From: Oxyruncus cristatus
Lineage: Eukaryota; Chordata; Aves; Passeriformes; Cotingidae
Direction of reading: 5' to 3'
Length of the DNA stretch: 64,000 nucleotides
Assembly (NCBI GenBank): GCA_013399855.1
Contig: VXAY01006198.1
Span: 205,427 to 269,426, forward strand
Shown here: one piece after another, positions 61,181-64,000 of the stretch
How positions within the stretch are numbered: the first letter of the stretch is position 1
Layout of the letters: each line of letters starts with the position of its first letter
Translations under genes and position numbers: made by a program
The notes under the pieces: model-generated
What the model was told of the DNA's origin: nothing
Database searches by the model: none
The model's input: only the letters and a program-made list of their open reading frames with translations

Positions 61181-64000
61181 TTCTTGCAGTTCTTGTAGTG
61201 TTTTTAATCCCAATGTGAGTGTTTCCTAATTGCAATCAGGTTCCCCTGCTTTAAGCATCGTACAGAACCACAGCCTGCAAAAGATTGCCTTACAATTATC
61301 TCACAGCAGCTATTTAAATAACACCCAAGCATATGTTGGGCTAATTCTTATGACCAAATACAGTTTCATTTCACTTGTTCAGAACAAACCCTGACTGCGA
61401 ACAAAGCTTTTGGTGAAGTGACAAGTGGAATTCCAAATGAGCAAGACAAATATTTCCTCCAGAGGCTAAACCTACTGCAAAATATTAATCTCCTCTTCTA
61501 CACATCTTCACATGTCTTTGGTGAAACACCTGTCTGGAATTGTTAATAACAAATATTTTTCAGGCTATACACTTCAAAGACAGTACTGCAATGTCAAGCA
61601 GTGTAAAACTTTTGAAGTAATTTTAGCTAAATACTTCTGTGACAACTGTCTGAATCAATTTGTCTTAGCTGACTATATTCTAGTATTATAAAAGCCTGAG
61701 ACCTGGTTATCAGCCAAAAAAGGTAAAAATTTGAGTGAAGTCATAACTTAATAAGTTGCATGAATCAAACACACACAAAAAATGATAATGTAGTTGATTT
61801 AGCACATGATCAATGCCCTCTGCTTTCTTAACTTCTGGTGAACAATGCTCTTTTTCCTGAAAGGAAAAAAATAATTAATGCACAGTAAAGGGCAATTCAA
61901 TAAACCAACAAAACCACAGTAACCCAATATTAGGGAATCACAAAATGAGAATATTATGTCCTTTTTTAGTACGGTGAAATGTTAGTCCTTAGCAAGAAAT
62001 AAGATAAAGATTCAAAGGAAGACAATTCTAAGAAAGGACGGATATTTTTAACGGCCAAACAACCTCATTTCACAGGCAAGTAATGAGGCCAAAAAAGAAA
62101 AGGAAATAACAAAGCAGTAAGTGTGTGCATGTGTCTGAGGGGAGAGAAGAAACAAACTGGTGCTGGAGACTTAGAAGCGTTCTGAGAATTACTTATAATT
62201 GTGGTAGCAAAAAAAAAAATAAAACCACCCAACAAAGAAGGTCAAGCTGACCTCAAGATTTTAAGTCGGGCTCTTGAAATCCTAAATCATACAAAGCGCC
62301 ATCACTTCAAGGCATACAAACATAAGAGGATTAAGGTAAGTGTCCCACCTAAAAGCCTGAGAAAACAAAGATTAGTTTTAAGTACTGAAAAGAAACACAA
62401 ATCATATGGATGCTCCATGCAGAGGAAGGAATAATTGTTAGGATGTATTAAGAGCATAGTAAAAGAAGCACTACATAACATAAGGAAAAAATCCAGGTTT
62501 GCTTGCCACCTTCTGAGTGCAAATATACTCATGTCAAAATGTAACAATTATTAAAGGCCTCAAAACCGACTCAAAACCTATTGAAGTCAATGGTAAGTTT
62601 CTTATTGACTTCAGTTAGCCAAGACCCTCTGTTCAGAAAGATTAAGTAAAAGACAAATAAAACTATTCTTTCTAGGGGAAGGCAGTAAAACAGCTGCTCT
62701 TAGCCTGCTGTACCTACCTGAGTGACTTCAGTAACACACTTATCAACCCAGCCACACAGCAACAAAGGCTTCCCCTATAGGCAAACACTCAGGAACAGTT
62801 GATGCTACTTATACCACCAGACACTTGGTCATATTTACATTTATGCTACATTTATGTTAGCAGGACAAAGTGTGATGCCTTTTAAAGGATGACATTAGTT
62901 CTGGATGTTATTCTACAAGTTTGAACTCTAATGGTCGTGTCTTGACTGTATGAGATGTCAAATGAAATTTTGAGCACACGCTCCAAATTCTGTAATAATT
63001 TTTACGTCAGAGAATACTTAAAAATAGTAGTGATACAATTGTATATGCTTCTAACTAGATGGAAAGAAAAGTAATACAGAGGGTTTATGGGCTGACCAGC
63101 TTTCCATCAACGCACACTATTTCAACAAGTTATTGTTTAATTCAAGAAATGTAAGTTTGGAATAATCCCATTCATCACCTTGTTATGTACCTGCTGGAAG
63201 CAATTGCTGTCTTGTGGCATTACTTGTTATCCTACCCCTCTACTCCAGTCCAACTCAGCAAGACAGAAACTTGGACTAACCTATCAAATACTAATTTTTC
63301 AGATTGTTTTATTTGTTAAAATTAATGCTTGCACCTTCATTCCATACCAGTGGAAAAGCCTCCACTGAATCCTCTCTAATCTCTACTTACTTAAATGTGC
63401 ATATGAGATTAGGGATCTGGGAAAACCCTATGCTTTTCCAAGCATTTAGTCAACTAAAATACTCCATGACATTAAACAAGTCACTTGCCAAGTGGTCTCC
63501 TTTGAACCCAGATGAGAAGTGGATAAGGGGTTTAGAGCTGAACCAAAGGCAAAGGGCTTGGTGGGTTCCACCACATCTGAACTGTGGCCCCACCACTGCC
63601 TCCTCCATGGAAACTATTAAACCACAATGTTTCAGAGGAAAAAAAAAAATAGTATGACAAGCAATTAAGTTCCGTCAAGTCAATAACCTTTTGTCACATA
63701 GCCAGTTAATGGGGGAAAAATTCCCTTTTAGTTTATACTTTATTCTTCCCACAGATTGTTTGATGAAAAGTTACCTGTCACATTATCAGAGTCATTTATA
63801 AGCAGAACTCTGTTTTTTAAAGAATTAGGTACAGTCTTGGGTCAGTTTTCCACAAGCAAATCAAAACAAACATGGTTCCACTGGCCAAGATGATTGTTCA
63901 CTGGAAAATATAGTAATTTGTATTTAGTGAAAGTTAATTTCACCTATAGGTCCAATACACACCAGGCATTTAACTTCTTTTGGGAGTGTTTTTTTCCTAG
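61181..64000. other. Unique noncoding DNA, 61.2-64.0 kb
   Basis: AT-rich to the end of the window. It contains A9 at about 62,210 and A-runs near 63,640. The 117-codon plus frame at 63,304-63,657 and the overlapping 62-codon frame have no domain. A scrap near 63,685-63,705 (ttttgtcacatagccagtta) weakly recalls MIR. No exon or RNA gene was seen. Confidence 0.5.

Noticed and set aside
1..64000. tRNA, rRNA, snRNA, known microRNA, telomere-type repeats, CRISPR arrays, bacterial or phage genes
   Set aside because: I looked for characteristic cores by eye and found none. A covariance-model scan could still find a small RNA I missed.

Overview
The window looks like nuclear DNA of a bird or other sauropsid. 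The clearest evidence is chicken repeat 1 (CR1) LINE debris: a plus-strand copy of the CR1 3' end at about 29,555-29,678, a minus-strand CR1 piece at about 42,695-42,880, and two older CR1-like pieces near 31,800 and 42,000. Repeat density is low, CpG is scarce, and the base composition is AT-rich with small GC-rich pockets. There are no bacterial-style gene rows, ribosome binding sites, operons, CRISPR arrays or insertion sequences. I could not fix the species.

I found no protein-coding gene I can defend. The longest open frames (196, 181, 145, 138, 133, 132 and 127 codons) lack recognisable domains, several start at non-ATG codons, and many overlap open frames on the other strand or in another frame. 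The window is best read as a gene desert or the inside of one or more very long introns. I cannot tell which, because no exon was recognised.

Layout. 1-15 kb: unique AT-rich DNA with a perfect 24-bp tandem duplication (1,889-1,940), homopolymer runs, and GC-rich pockets at 8.4-8.8, 10.56-11.0 and 13.2-13.7 kb. 15.2-17 kb is the most eventful stretch. It holds a 242-bp tract made almost only of A and C, a decayed coding-like segment with a polyadenylation signal (15,988-16,316), a perfect 22-bp palindrome, and a 10-N assembly gap inside poly-A. 17-29.5 kb: unique DNA with a T/G tract and a CpG-enriched pocket at 24.5-24.8 kb. 29.5-32 kb: a CR1 tail, then a minus-strand coding-like remnant with a signal-peptide-like start, Cys residues and N-glycosylation sequons but also a frame break and a stop, then a CR1-like scrap. 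It may be an old retroviral envelope gene, but this is not proven. 32-41 kb: unique DNA. 41-43 kb: a (TG)8 run and two CR1-family fragments of different type in opposite orientations. 43-64 kb: unique DNA with a strong small hairpin, a MIR-like scrap, AT-rich tracts, paired poly-T runs and a GC-rich pocket at 60.8-61.2 kb. Several AT-rich blocks contain homeodomain-type cores and look like conserved noncoding elements, but only an alignment could show that.

No set of genes works together here, and I saw no undescribed biological system. The items most worth checking are the two coding-like remnants (15,988-16,316 and 30,934-31,495), the A/C tract, the palindrome, and the candidate conserved noncoding blocks.
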